Program-made: the position numbers and the translations under genes | In this document: positions 1-8,283 of the stretch, piece by piece | Position numbering within the stretch: the stretch's first letter is position 1 | How the letters are laid out: each line of letters starts with the position of its first letter | Notes under the pieces: model-generated | Databases searched by the model: none | What the model saw: only the letters and a program-made list of their open reading frames with translations | What the model was told of the DNA's origin: nothing | DNA from: CAZAGD01 sp049699975 | Lineage (GTDB): Bacteria > Desulfobacterota > SM23-61 | NCBI GenBank assembly: GCA_049699975.1 | Contig: JBNAWB010000035.1 | Span: 1 to 21,949, forward strand | Length of the DNA: 21,949 bases | Reading direction: 5' to 3'

Positions 1-696
1 GAGGCTATGGAAGAAGAGACTGTAACCCGAGATTTTATAGACATTTTCAATCAACGTGTTTATGACCTGCTCTATCAGTGTTGGGTTAAATATCGCCAAT
101 TCCTGCAAGTAGTTGAAGAAAAGAATCATTTAGACATCGAGCGTCTCTTCTGTCTTTTGGGGCTCGGGGAAGTTGAGCTGCGGGAGAAGATAGATAACCC
201 ATATTCTTTACTCCGTTATTTAGGCCTCTTCACCCAATTCCCTCGCTCAGGTTTGGGACTTACCACTATGCTCCGCGATTTTTTAGCTGGAGTTCCTATT
301 GAGATAATTCCGTGTCAGCTAAGGAAGGCCAAAATTCCTTTGGAACAGCGGTCCTGCTTAGGCCGCAATGCTTCAACTTTAGGGGATAACATATATATTG
401 GCGAAGAGATTCCTGATCGCCTGGGAAGATTTCTCTTGAGAATAGGTCCCTTAGGGGCCAAAGATTTTCATGAGCTTCTTCCTGGAAATTTAACCTTTAA
501 ACGACTTAATTTTTTAATAAAATTTTATTTAGCCGAACCTTTGGAATATGAATTAGAACTCCTATTAGCGAAAGGAGAGATTAAACCTGCCTGTTTGGGC
601 AGTCCGCAATGGTCGAGCCTGGGCTGGGATACTTGGGTTTATGCTGGAGATTGGACAGAAGAGGGGCGAGCTAAAATTCCAACTTGGTCTACCTGA
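1..696 (+). CDS. tssG: TssG, T6SS baseplate subunit (5' partial)
   Basis: TssG is a baseplate wedge protein that acts with TssE, TssF and TssK in the cytoplasm, where the sheath and tube are assembled. The first in-window Met is at base 7, but the frame is open to base 1 and only about 230 residues are present where the family has roughly 330, so the true start lies upstream. Counting from that Met, the recognisable blocks are the GLFTQFPRSGLGL segment (residues 73-85), PLEQRSCLG (111-119), LGDNIYIGEEIPDRLGRFLL (125-144) followed by RIGPL, LLPG (157-160), an FYL block and a final LGWDTWV. Order and spacing fit TssG. The gene is followed by 156 bases and then clpV, a common T6SS neighbour. It is cut by the window edge, so its upstream partner (tssF is usual) cannot be seen. 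Confidence 0.9.
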   Translation, partial: EAMEEETVTRDFIDIFNQRVYDLLYQCWVKYRQFLQVVEEKNHLDIERLFCLLGLGEVELREKIDNPYSLLRYLGLFTQFPRSGLGLTTMLRDFLAGVPIEIIPCQLRKAKIPLEQRSCLGRNASTLGDNIYIGEEIPDRLGRFLLRIGPLGAKDFHELLPGNLTFKRLNFLIKFYLAEPLEYELELLLAKGEIKPACLGSPQWSSLGWDTWVYAGDWTEEGRAKIPTWST

Positions 697-790
697 AAGA
701 CATTTTTTCTTATTTAAATGCTGACTCTTACGCAGGTCAATGGGCAGCCTGGCCAAGAAGAATTTAAATTGACTAATAATCCAGCCATCC

Positions 791-826
791 CCTCTCCCCA
801 GCGGGGAGAGGATAGGTGGAGGGGGT
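791..826. repeat. Interspersed palindromic repeat, copy 1 (CCTCTCCCC/GGGGAGAGG)
   Basis: CCTCTCCCC at 791-799 and GGGGAGAGG at 803-811 form a perfect 9-bp stem with a 3-base loop, followed by a GGTGGAGGGGG tail. It lies between tssG and clpV. Related copies lie at about 8009-8044, 11677-11712 and 21777-21833, all between genes. No T-run follows the stem, so this looks like a repeat family rather than a terminator. Confidence 0.7.
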
Positions 827-852
827 AACTACAAACAAGAGGAGTTTAATTT

Positions 853-3480
853 ATGATTACCGTCGACATCAAATCTCTCTTAAGTTTACTGAACAATTAT
901 TGTACTCGGGCCCTCGAAGGAGCGGCCGGACTTTGCGTCTCCCGGACTCATTATGAGGTCACGGTAGAACATTTATTAGCCAAGCTCTTAGAAGAACCGC
1001 TTGCTGACCTTCCTTTGATCTTTGGTCATTTTGATATTGATACCGGGAGAGTGCAGAAAGCCGTGGCCCAGACCATTGAAGAATTTCGCACTGGTAATGC
1101 GGGTAAACCGGTTTTTTCACCTCTCCTTCTGGAGTGGTTCCAAGACGCTTACCTAATTTCTTCCGTTGATTTAGGCGAAAACCGCATTCGTTCGGGAGCT
1201 CTTCTAGTAGCCCTGCTCACTAAACCGATCCAGTTGACCACTGGCCGTTATTATGATCTTCTAAAGCCAATTGGCCGGGAAGCCTTATTAGCCCAATTTC
1301 GAAATTTAGTCAAAAGTTCCGTGGAGCAACCTTCCCCCGGAGAAATGCCGGCAGGTGAGACGGGGGTGGCCGCAGCAGGCACAGCCCTGGCTCGTTTTTG
1401 TGTGGATTTTACGCGTAAAGCAGCAGCGGGAGAAATTGATCCCGTCTTCGGGCGCGATCGCGAAATTCACCAGATGATCGATATCCTGGCTCGCCGCCGC
1501 AAAAATAACCCCATAGTCGTGGGCGAGGCCGGGGTTGGGAAAACCGCCGTGGTGGAGGGCTTAGCTTTAAGGGTTGTTAAAGGAGATGTTCCGGATATTC
1601 TTAAAGGAGTTTCCATATGGGGGTTAGATATGGGGTTATTGCAAGCAGGAGCTGGGGTGAAAGGAGAATTTGAGAACCGTTTGAAATCAGTAATTAACGA
1701 GATTAAAGCCTCCGCCCAACCCATTATTCTCTTTATCGATGAGGCTCATACTTTAATTGGGGCTGGAGGTCCTACGGGAGGAAGCGATGCGGCCAATCTC
1801 TTAAAACCAGCTTTGGCCCGGGGCGAGTTGCGTACTATTGCGGCTACAACCTGGTCTGAATATAAGAAGTATTTCGAAAAAGATGCAGCTTTGGCGCGGC
1901 GTTTTCAGTTAGTCAAATTAGACGAGCCATCTGTAGACACGGCTATTTTAATATTGCGAGGATTAAAAGAGAGGTATGAAGAATCCCACGGAGTAGTTGT
2001 CCGAGATGATGCGATCAGGGCGGCGGCTGAGCTTTCCAGCCGCTACATCTCTGGCCGCCAGCTTCCAGATAAAGCCGTGGACCTCTTAGATACGAGCGCC
2101 GCCAGAGTTAAGATTCTCTTAACGGCCAAGCCGGATATTATCGACGATAAAGAAAGGACCATGCAGGCTTTAGAGAGGGAAAAGAAGGCTTTGGAAAGGG
2201 ATCAGCTTCATGGCATCCCAGTGGATGAGGCTCGGCTGCAAGAGATAGAAAGAGAGTTGCAAAGATTAAAGCGAGAAATTGAGGAGTTAAATGAACGCTG
2301 GCAAAAAGAACAGGATTTAGCGCGCCAAATAGTTTCCTTAAGAAAAGAACTTTATGAACTAAGAAGCAAAGATGGAGATGAAGCAAAAGTTAAAGAATTG
2401 AAAGAAAAGATTGCCCAAAATACGGCAGAATTGGTCAAGATTCAAGGAGAAAATCCCTTGGTGCGCATCGAAGTTGATCCAGATGTAGTAGCTAAAGTCG
2501 TTTCAGACTGGACGGGAATTCCTTTGGGAAAAGTGTTGCGGGATGAGGCCCAGAATATCATCAAATTAGAAGAGAATCTCAAGCAAAGGATAAAAGGACA
2601 AGATGAAGCCATAAAAATAATAAGCGAAGTGATTAAAGCCGCCAAGACAGGTTTGACCGATCCGCACCAACCATTAGGTATATTTTTATTAGTAGGACCA
2701 AGCGGGGTAGGGAAAACAGAAACTGGCTTAGCTGTGGCTGACCTTCTTTTTGGTGGCGAACGATTTTTAGTAACCATAAATATGAGTGAATTTCAGGAAT
2801 CCCACACGGTGAGCAGATTGATTGGCTCGCCACCAGGTTATGTGGGTTATGGAGAAGGTGGAGTTTTAACCGAGGCGGTGCGGCAACGTCCTTATTCCGT
2901 GGTGCTTATTGATGAGACCGAGAAAGCTCATCCCGATGTGCTTAATCTCTTCTATCAGGTCTTTGACAAAGGAATGCTTTCCGATGGGGAAGGGCGGGTA
3001 ATTGATTTTAAAAATACAGTTATCTTCTTGACCAGTAATTTAGCTTCGGATGTGATTACGCAAATCTGCTCCCAAGGAAGTAGACCACCCTTGGAGACAG
3101 TTATTGCGGCTATCCGGCCCATTCTGAGTCATCATTTTAAGCCTGCTTTATTAGCCAGGATGACCATTGTCCCCTTCTATCTTTTGGATCCAAGTTATAT
3201 GAAAGAGATTGTCATCCTCAAATTAGACAAGCTAGCTCGGCGCTTGTCTGAGAGTAATAAGATCAAATTCACCTATTCTCCCGAAGTAGTGGAGCAAATT
3301 GCCAGCCGCTGCCAGGAAGTGGAAACCGGAGCCAGAAATATTGATCACATTATGCGGGGGACAATCCTTCCGCAAATCTCCAGAGAAATTTTAACCCGCA
3401 TGGGGCAAGGAGAAATGCCGGCGCAAATTAATCTCGGTCTGGCGGAAGATGGCTCCTTTAGGATTGATTTTGGAGGTTAA
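853..3480 (+). CDS. clpV: ClpV/TssH, AAA+ ATPase of the T6SS
   Basis: ClpV is a hexameric cytoplasmic unfoldase that disassembles the contracted TssB/TssC sheath so that its subunits can be reused. The 875 residues have the full class-I Clp layout. A ClpV-type N-domain spans about 1-160, with the RALEGAAGLCVSRTHY segment typical of ClpV. NBD1 has Walker A GEAGVGKT at 224-231 and Walker B ending in DEAH at 296-299. A coiled-coil middle domain covers about 430-540. NBD2 has Walker A GPSGVGKT at 615-622, the GYVGYGEGG pore-loop segment and Walker B with D687-E688. ClpV rather than ClpB is supported by the N-domain and by GEGGVLTEAVRQRPYSVVLI near Walker B, and by its position between tssG and vgrG. 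The start at 853 has GAGGAG at 839-844. The stop is 2 bases before the vgrG start, so the two are co-transcribed. Nothing is truncated. Confidence 0.97.
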   Translation: MITVDIKSLLSLLNNYCTRALEGAAGLCVSRTHYEVTVEHLLAKLLEEPLADLPLIFGHFDIDTGRVQKAVAQTIEEFRTGNAGKPVFSPLLLEWFQDAYLISSVDLGENRIRSGALLVALLTKPIQLTTGRYYDLLKPIGREALLAQFRNLVKSSVEQPSPGEMPAGETGVAAAGTALARFCVDFTRKAAAGEIDPVFGRDREIHQMIDILARRRKNNPIVVGEAGVGKTAVVEGLALRVVKGDVPDILKGVSIWGLDMGLLQAGAGVKGEFENRLKSVINEIKASAQPIILFIDEAHTLIGAGGPTGGSDAANLLKPALARGELRTIAATTWSEYKKYFEKDAALARRFQLVKLDEPSVDTAILILRGLKERYEESHGVVVRDDAIRAAAELSSRYISGRQLPDKAVDLLDTSAARVKILLTAKPDIIDDKERTMQALEREKKALERDQLHGIPVDEARLQEIERELQRLKREIEELNERWQKEQDLARQIVSLRKELYELRSKDGDEAKVKELKEKIAQNTAELVKIQGENPLVRIEVDPDVVAKVVSDWTGIPLGKVLRDEAQNIIKLEENLKQRIKGQDEAIKIISEVIKAAKTGLTDPHQPLGIFLLVGPSGVGKTETGLAVADLLFGGERFLVTINMSEFQESHTVSRLIGSPPGYVGYGEGGVLTEAVRQRPYSVVLIDETEKAHPDVLNLFYQVFDKGMLSDGEGRVIDFKNTVIFLTSNLASDVITQICSQGSRPPLETVIAAIRPILSHHFKPALLARMTIVPFYLLDPSYMKEIVILKLDKLARRLSESNKIKFTYSPEVVEQIASRCQEVETGARNIDHIMRGTILPQISREILTRMGQGEMPAQINLGLAEDGSFRIDFGG

Positions 3481-3482
3481 AA

Positions 3483-5756
3483 ATGATTTGGGGCAAATCG
3501 GCGCGCGAAGCCAGATTTTTATTCGAAGTCCCGAAAGCAAAACTTTCTTTGGGGGTGGTGGAATTTACGGCTTTCGAGAAAGTTTCCGCTCCCTTTGAAG
3601 GACGCTTGCTCTTAGCCACGGAAGAAGAGATAGATTTCGATAAAGTAGTGGCCCAGGAAGGTTTGCTCACCATCTTGGGCGAAAAAGAAGAACGCTACCT
3701 CCATGGCCTTATTAACCAATTCATGCAGGTAGGCAGTAGGGGGCGGTTTATTCTCTATCGAGCAACCCTGGTGCCCTACCTCTGGCTTCTTTCCTTGGAG
3801 CAAGATTGCCGCATCTTCCAAAATAAGAAAGTAGAAGAGATAGTTAAGCAGGTTCTCCAGGATGCAGGAATTCCCAGTAACCGCTATGAATTTCGCCTGC
3901 AGGATAAGGACAAATATATAGAAAGAGAATATTGTGTCCAATACCGGGAAACAGATCTAAACTTTATTTCTCGCTTATTAGAAGAAGAAGGCATTTTTTA
4001 CTTCTTCGAGCACGCCAAAGACAAGCACCTCTTAGTTTTTGCGGATAGCCCGGTGGCATATAAAGCCATTCCCGGAGATGGGGATGTCCCCTACCATCCT
4101 GGAGAGGGCTTACTCCCGGAAGAGGAGTTTGTCCAGGAATTTATTTTTGCGCAGAGCGTTTTTTCCGGAAAAGTAACCCAGCGGGATTTTAATTTTGAGA
4201 AGCCTTCTTTGGATCTAACCGCTCAGGAACAGGCTAAGAAATTCCAAAAGCAAGAGATTTATGACTATCCCGGAGGTTATGTTGATCAGAATAGAGGCAA
4301 GAGACTAGCCCAAATTCGCCTCCAAGAGATCATGACTTTCAAAGAAAAAGCGGAAGGTAAGAGTGTTTGTCCGCGCCTGGTCCCTGGTTTTAAATTTAAA
4401 CTTACGGACCACGAACGGAAGAACTTTAACCAGGAATATTTTTTAGTCGAGGTACGCCATAAAGGAGCCCAGCCCCAGACCTTAGAGGAGATCGCGGCCG
4501 CTCCAGAAGAGTTTAGTTATGAAAACGAATTTGTCTGCATCCCAGCCACGGTTACTTTTCGGCCGGAGAGGAAGACTCCTAAACCAGTAGTGGAAGGTTT
4601 ACAATCAGCCATCGTCGTTGGGCCCAAAGGAGAAGAGATTTACACGGATAAATATGGTCGGGTAAAAGTGCAGTTTCATTGGGATAGAGAAGGGAAAAGG
4701 GATGAGAAAAGCTCCTGCTGGATTAGAGTGGCTAATGGATTCGCCGGAGGGAATTATGGCATCATCTTTACTCCGCGAGTGGGGCAAGAAGTGATTGTCG
4801 ATTTTCTTGAGGGTGATCCTGATCAGCCTATTATTACTGGGCGGGTATATAATGCCGACAATATGCCACCTTATAATCTTCCGGATGAGAAGACCAAGAG
4901 TACGATAAAAACTAATAGTTCTCCTGGCGGAGATGGCTTCAATGAAATTCGTTTCGAAGATGAGAAAGGAAAAGAGCAAATTTTTATCCATGCAGAAAGA
5001 GATATGGATATGCGTATCAAGAGCGATCGGCGGGAGTGGGTAGGCCATGATCGCCATCTCACGATCAAAAGAGATAAATTAGAGAAAGTAGAGAGAGACA
5101 GCCATTCCAAGATAGAGAGAGACGAGATAAAAGAAATCCTGCGTGATTACCATCTTAAAATTGGGGGAAAGGAAGCAATCGAAATAACCGGTTCTCGTTC
5201 TCTTTCCGTGACCGGGAATGTGATTGAATTTTTCAAGGCCAATCATCAGCAAGAAGTGGCTCAGACCAACTTTCTCAAGGCCATGAATTGTCATATAGAA
5301 GGGGCCACCACCTTAGAACTGAAATGTGGGGGGAGTTCGATAGTTCTTACACCGGCGGGTATTTTCATTAATGGGACTATGGTCTATATAAACTCCGGCT
5401 CTGGACCGCCCGTAAGTCCGCCAGGACTCCAAGCCGTTCCGCCTATACAGCCCTTAGCTGCTGCCGTAGCCGCCAGTGCTGTGCCGGGGAGAGATGTTAC
5501 TTATGAAGCTCCGACGCATAAAGAGCCGACGGAGGAGGAGGAAAAAGAAAAGAAGAGTTGGATTGAGATTGAATTAGTCGATGAAGAGGGAAATCCTGTC
5601 CCCGGTGAAAAATATAAAGTAATTCTGCCTGACGGCCAGACTGTTGCCGAAGGGACTTTGGATGAAAAAGGCTTTGCCCGGATTAGCGGCATCGATCCCG
5701 GAACCTGCAAAATCACCTTCCCCAACTTAGATAAAGATGCCTGGGAGAAAGCCTAA
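3483..5756 (+). CDS. vgrG: VgrG/TssI spike protein with C-terminal transthyretin-like extension
   Basis: This is the trimeric spike at the tip of the Hcp tube, which punctures target cells and carries cargo. Residues 1 to about 370 match the gp27-like hub, including an FQNKKVEEIVKQVLQDAGI segment. About 375-460 is the gp5-like OB domain, with DKYGRVKVQFHWDREGKRDE, SCWIRVA and FTPRVGQEVIVDFLEGDPD. About 490-640 is the charged beta-helix needle. After an Ala/Pro-rich linker (about 650-675) and a Glu/Lys-rich spacer, residues 690-757 form a small beta-domain (IEIELVDEEGNPVPGEKYKV, EGTLDEKGFARISGIDPG) of the transthyretin-like type that some VgrGs use to dock cargo. GGAGG at 3472-3476 lies inside the end of clpV. 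PAAR follows after 15 bases. No enzymatic toxin domain is evident, so cargo is probably carried by the domain at the tail or by PAAR. Confidence 0.95.
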   Translation: MIWGKSAREARFLFEVPKAKLSLGVVEFTAFEKVSAPFEGRLLLATEEEIDFDKVVAQEGLLTILGEKEERYLHGLINQFMQVGSRGRFILYRATLVPYLWLLSLEQDCRIFQNKKVEEIVKQVLQDAGIPSNRYEFRLQDKDKYIEREYCVQYRETDLNFISRLLEEEGIFYFFEHAKDKHLLVFADSPVAYKAIPGDGDVPYHPGEGLLPEEEFVQEFIFAQSVFSGKVTQRDFNFEKPSLDLTAQEQAKKFQKQEIYDYPGGYVDQNRGKRLAQIRLQEIMTFKEKAEGKSVCPRLVPGFKFKLTDHERKNFNQEYFLVEVRHKGAQPQTLEEIAAAPEEFSYENEFVCIPATVTFRPERKTPKPVVEGLQSAIVVGPKGEEIYTDKYGRVKVQFHWDREGKRDEKSSCWIRVANGFAGGNYGIIFTPRVGQEVIVDFLEGDPDQPIITGRVYNADNMPPYNLPDEKTKSTIKTNSSPGGDGFNEIRFEDEKGKEQIFIHAERDMDMRIKSDRREWVGHDRHLTIKRDKLEKVERDSHSKIERDEIKEILRDYHLKIGGKEAIEITGSRSLSVTGNVIEFFKANHQQEVAQTNFLKAMNCHIEGATTLELKCGGSSIVLTPAGIFINGTMVYINSGSGPPVSPPGLQAVPPIQPLAAAVAASAVPGRDVTYEAPTHKEPTEEEEKEKKSWIEIELVDEEGNPVPGEKYKVILPDGQTVAEGTLDEKGFARISGIDPGTCKITFPNLDKDAWEKA

Positions 5757-5771
5757 GAAGGAGAAATTAAT

Positions 5772-6092
5772 ATGCCTCCGCAAGGAAGATTAGGTGATAA
5801 ATCGCAAGCGCCAATTGATGCTCATGGTTGCGTAGCCTGTCCGCATTCAGTAATTGGGCCGGCAGTGCAAGGATCTCCAAATGTATTAGTAAATAATCGG
5901 CCAGCCCTGCGCGTAGGAGATAAGGGTATTCATGCCCCTTGTTGCGGTCCCAATATGTGGGAAGCAGTGACGGGAAGTTCCACAGTCATGATCAACAACA
6001 AGCCTGCTCATCGCCTGGGGGATATGGATAAGCATTGTGGAGGACCGGGGTTCTTGATTGAAGGCAGTCCGAATGTAATTGTGGGAGGTTAA
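5772..6092 (+). CDS. PAAR-domain spike-tip protein
   Basis: PAAR proteins cap the VgrG needle as a metal-binding cone and can carry or recruit effectors. The 106 residues are a stand-alone PAAR with no toxin extension. The start has GRLGD and D16-A-H18-G-C, then QGSPNVLVNNRPALRVGD, TGSSTVMINNKPAHRLGD and a closing EGSPNVIVGG, which are the three repeated turns of the fold. His and Cys in DAHGC, CPH, HAPCCG and KHCGG are candidate zinc ligands; which ones bind is inferred. Met at 5772 is preceded by AAGGAG at 5758-5763. The end of the gene carries the ribosome site for the next one. Its place directly after vgrG fits tip assembly. Confidence 0.95.
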   Translation: MPPQGRLGDKSQAPIDAHGCVACPHSVIGPAVQGSPNVLVNNRPALRVGDKGIHAPCCGPNMWEAVTGSSTVMINNKPAHRLGDMDKHCGGPGFLIEGSPNVIVGG

Positions 6093-6100
6093 GAAATTTG
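6083..6100 (+). promoter_or_regulatory. Shine-Dalgarno and TTG start for the PAAR-companion gene
   Basis: GGGAGG at 6083-6088 lies inside the last codons of the PAAR gene, 9 bases before a TTG at 6098. There is no ATG near it in that frame, so the 277-aa gene most likely begins with TTG and is translationally coupled to PAAR. Confidence 0.65.
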
Positions 6101-6931
6101 CCGGCCCCGCAGAAAGCCATGCTCACTGAGCTGGCCAAGGTCAATTTTATTTCTAAAAATATTAAGATCCCCACGGATTGGGAGAATGCAGGTGATCAAT
6201 ATCCTAATGCTTTTTCTTTAATAGAATTATTTTATTTTCCCAATCCACCTACGAACCTATTTTTGGAAGCTACTCTTAATAAGTATCATGTAGAGGCAGC
6301 TAAAACCATTGGCGAGGCTTTTGAGAAATTTATAGAAGGAATTTGTGGAGCTATCTGCGAGGCCATTGATAAATGGATGAAACTCACCACGATAACAGGA
6401 GTGATAATTAACGGACCGGTCGGCCTCGTTACTCCGGGGGCGGTAAAAGGACCTCCCCTTACCCCTTTAATTTTGGCCTCCGCTCCCAAAGAGACTCCCC
6501 AGGAGTTGAAGTATTCCCAGGCCATAGCCAATGCTTTCGGGAATCTTTGGCAGAGCTGGCATCTCGGGTTAAGTGGAACGATAATGTATCCACCCACGTT
6601 TGCAGCCTGTCCTTCACCGGTGCATCCGCCTACTCCAAATTTGCCGCTTCCGCTAATAGCCTTGTCCTCTCCTGGAGAAAGTGGTTTGTCACCCAATACT
6701 CTTAAGTCAACGATGGAGAGCAATCTCGGAGATGCCAAGGCCTTGCATGCTAAAGAACTTTTTGAGTCTATCGCCAAGGCCTTTAATACTGTTTTCCAAA
6801 TTTTCAAAGCCAGTACTTTAGTGCAAAATGTTTTAGGAACAGGCCCTGTGCCTACTTACGCTCCTCCTTTTGTTCCGGTAGGTCCTGTAGTGGGGGGAGT
6901 AGGAAACAGTCCCCCCGGGTGTTTGGTGTAA
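6098..6931 (+). CDS. PAAR-companion protein of unknown function (277 aa)
   Basis: I recognise no named domain. It starts with TTG 5 bases after the PAAR stop. Residues 1-60 contain FSLIELFYFPNPPTN; 60-100 form an amphipathic helix with IGEAFEKFIEGICGAICEAI; about 100-130 is Gly/Pro/Val-rich (VIINGPVGLVTPGAV). Then comes SGTIMYPPTFAACPSPVHPP, a SPGESGLSPNTL segment, and a C-terminal tail rich in Pro, Gly and Val (GTGPVPTYAPPFVPVGPVVG). There is no signal peptide. The Pro/Gly-rich strands and strict linkage to PAAR and DUF2169 suggest a structural or chaperone part of tip loading, perhaps a spike-bound sheath or plug; that is inference. An effector is also possible, but there is no catalytic signature and no immunity-like neighbour. 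Confidence 0.85.
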   Translation: MPAPQKAMLTELAKVNFISKNIKIPTDWENAGDQYPNAFSLIELFYFPNPPTNLFLEATLNKYHVEAAKTIGEAFEKFIEGICGAICEAIDKWMKLTTITGVIINGPVGLVTPGAVKGPPLTPLILASAPKETPQELKYSQAIANAFGNLWQSWHLGLSGTIMYPPTFAACPSPVHPPTPNLPLPLIALSSPGESGLSPNTLKSTMESNLGDAKALHAKELFESIAKAFNTVFQIFKASTLVQNVLGTGPVPTYAPPFVPVGPVVGGVGNSPPGCLV

Positions 6932-6945
6932 GAGAATTTTGGTAT

Positions 6946-7974
6946 ATGGAGATTGAAAATTACACCCCATTTATGGTTGAAGCAATCCCTTTCCGGAGTC
7001 CAGAGGGGAAGCCCATTCTCTCGGTAATTGTCAAAGGAACTTTTAATATACCAGTTAAGGGCATAGCAGAAATTGCTTATAAGCAAATTCCCATCTTTTT
7101 TGGCGATGAATTTTATGATTCCCAGAAAGGTGGAAGCGTAAAATTTGAAGCAGATACTGTTCCTTTTAAGCCTAAAACTGATGTTGTTTTAGTAGGCAAG
7201 GCTTATGCCCCTGGAGGACGCTCTACTCCATTTGTAGATGTAACTTTGCAAGTCGGTTCTTTGAAAAAAACTATGCGGGTCTTTGGTGATCGACATTGGG
7301 ATTTTACCAGCGACCTTCTTTCTCCTTCTATTTCTCTGCCGATTCCGTTTATTTCAAAGGATCTAATCTATGAAAGAGCCTTTGGGGGGATGGACCCCTT
7401 AACTGGCGGCAGGTGTTTGGAAAATCCTTTGGGTAAGGGCTATTTTGATAAAAAATCTGCGAAGACTATTAATAATGCAGCTTTACCGAATTTGGAAGAC
7501 CCGGATCATTTGATTAAAAACTGGGATGATCATCCTAAGCCAGTGGGTTTTGGTTTTTATGGCAAAACTTGGATGCCCAGGTTTAAATATTTGGGGACTT
7601 ATGATGAAAAATGGCAAAAAGAAAGGTGTCCGGACCTCCCTCTTGATTTTCGTTATGAATTTTTTAATGCCGCTCATCCTGATCTTCAAATAAAAGGCTA
7701 TTTAAAAGGAGATGAAGAAGTAATTCTTTTAAATTTAAGCCCGGAAGGAAGATTGGCATTCAAACTTTCGGGCATAAAAATTAAAGTTACTTTAACTAAA
7801 TCCCATGGCGTAGATAGAAATGCTCCCACAGTTTCTGAAGAAGTAACTATGAACTTGGATACCCTTTGCCTGACTCCCGAAGAGAAGGTGTTTTATCAAG
7901 TTTGGCGTGGAATTACGGCTATTTCTGACCTTGGTGCTTGGGAAGTAAAAAAAGCACAAATTAATATTATTTAA
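6946..7974 (+). CDS. DUF2169-family T6SS accessory protein (342 aa)
   Basis: DUF2169 proteins are encoded next to vgrG/PAAR genes in many T6SS loci, and are proposed adaptors or chaperones that load PAAR-linked effectors onto the spike. The pattern is clear: an N-terminal MEIENYTPFMVEAIPFRSPEG-like opening, IVKGTFNI, VVLVGKAYAPGG, ERAFGG, ENPLGKGY, LPNLEDPDHLI, GFGFYGKTWMPR, LGTYDEKWQ, FFNAAHPDLQIKGYLKGDEE and a final LDTLCLTPEE. I place the start at ATG 6946 rather than GTG 6919. The family typically begins with a short Met-x-Ile-x-Asn opening, and the GTG start would add nine unrelated residues and overlap the preceding gene. The Shine-Dalgarno is weak (AGAGA about 11 bases upstream). It is the last gene of the structural part. 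Confidence 0.92.
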   Translation: MEIENYTPFMVEAIPFRSPEGKPILSVIVKGTFNIPVKGIAEIAYKQIPIFFGDEFYDSQKGGSVKFEADTVPFKPKTDVVLVGKAYAPGGRSTPFVDVTLQVGSLKKTMRVFGDRHWDFTSDLLSPSISLPIPFISKDLIYERAFGGMDPLTGGRCLENPLGKGYFDKKSAKTINNAALPNLEDPDHLIKNWDDHPKPVGFGFYGKTWMPRFKYLGTYDEKWQKERCPDLPLDFRYEFFNAAHPDLQIKGYLKGDEEVILLNLSPEGRLAFKLSGIKIKVTLTKSHGVDRNAPTVSEEVTMNLDTLCLTPEEKVFYQVWRGITAISDLGAWEVKKAQINII

Positions 7975-8008
7975 AATTTAGCCTTTTAGCCTCGACCGCC
8001 ATTTCCTT

Positions 8009-8044
8009 CTCTCCCCTCGGGGGGAGAGGGAAGGGTAAGGGGAG
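8009..8044. repeat. Interspersed palindromic repeat, copy 2
   Basis: CTCTCCCC at 8009-8016 pairs with GGGGAGAG at 8021-8028, followed by an AAGGGTAAGGGGAG tail like that of the other copies. It lies between the DUF2169 gene and LysM-1. Confidence 0.7.
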
Positions 8045-8073
8045 AAAGAAGCAAGTTATGAAACTCTTGTAGA

Positions 8074-8092
8074 GCAAGGGTTTATCCCTTGC
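8074..8092. repeat. Short hairpin GCAAGGG-TTTAT-CCCTTGC
   Basis: A perfect 7-bp stem (8074-8080 with 8086-8092) has a 5-base loop and no T-run on either side. It may be a small palindromic repeat unit or a weak transcription barrier. No second copy is visible in the window. Confidence 0.45.
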
Positions 8093-8283
8093 CTATACCC
8101 AATAAATTTTACATAGAGGGCTCAAAGGAAAAGTAGCTTACTCCTTTATCATGGGGGAGAGTTGAAAATACTTGCCCTCATAGAAATGTAAAGGAGCAAT
8201 ATAATAGATGGAAATTTTCAGATTAATAATCATCTAAGAATAAAGAGAAAACCAAGTTTGCATACACTGTTGAGTAATTTAAA

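Larger units (their letters stand above)
7975..8283 (+). other. Intergenic region with two repeat elements
   Basis: These 309 bases separate the structural operon from the LysM blocks. They contain copy 2 of the CCTCTCCCC-type repeat and a GCAAGGG hairpin, then AT-rich sequence leading to LysM-1. TATAAT occurs at 8200-8205, but no -35 box sits at a normal distance, so I do not call a promoter. No convincing ORF is present. Confidence 0.6.

Noticed and set aside
718..828. 36-codon ORF between tssG and clpV
   Set aside because: Its second half is the palindromic repeat, and it has no ribosome site; not convincing as a gene.
4605..5057. 150-residue minus-strand ORF inside vgrG
   Set aside because: It is antisense to the conserved OB and needle parts of VgrG, has no ribosome site and no recognisable domain; it is a shadow frame.
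6919..6945. GTG start for the DUF2169 protein
   Set aside because: It would add nine residues not seen in the family and overlap the preceding gene; ATG 6946 matches the usual opening.
8162..8205. Promoter upstream of LysM-1 (TATAAT at 8200)
   Set aside because: TTGAAA and TTGCCC lie 32 and 22 bases upstream of the -10, too far for a normal spacer.
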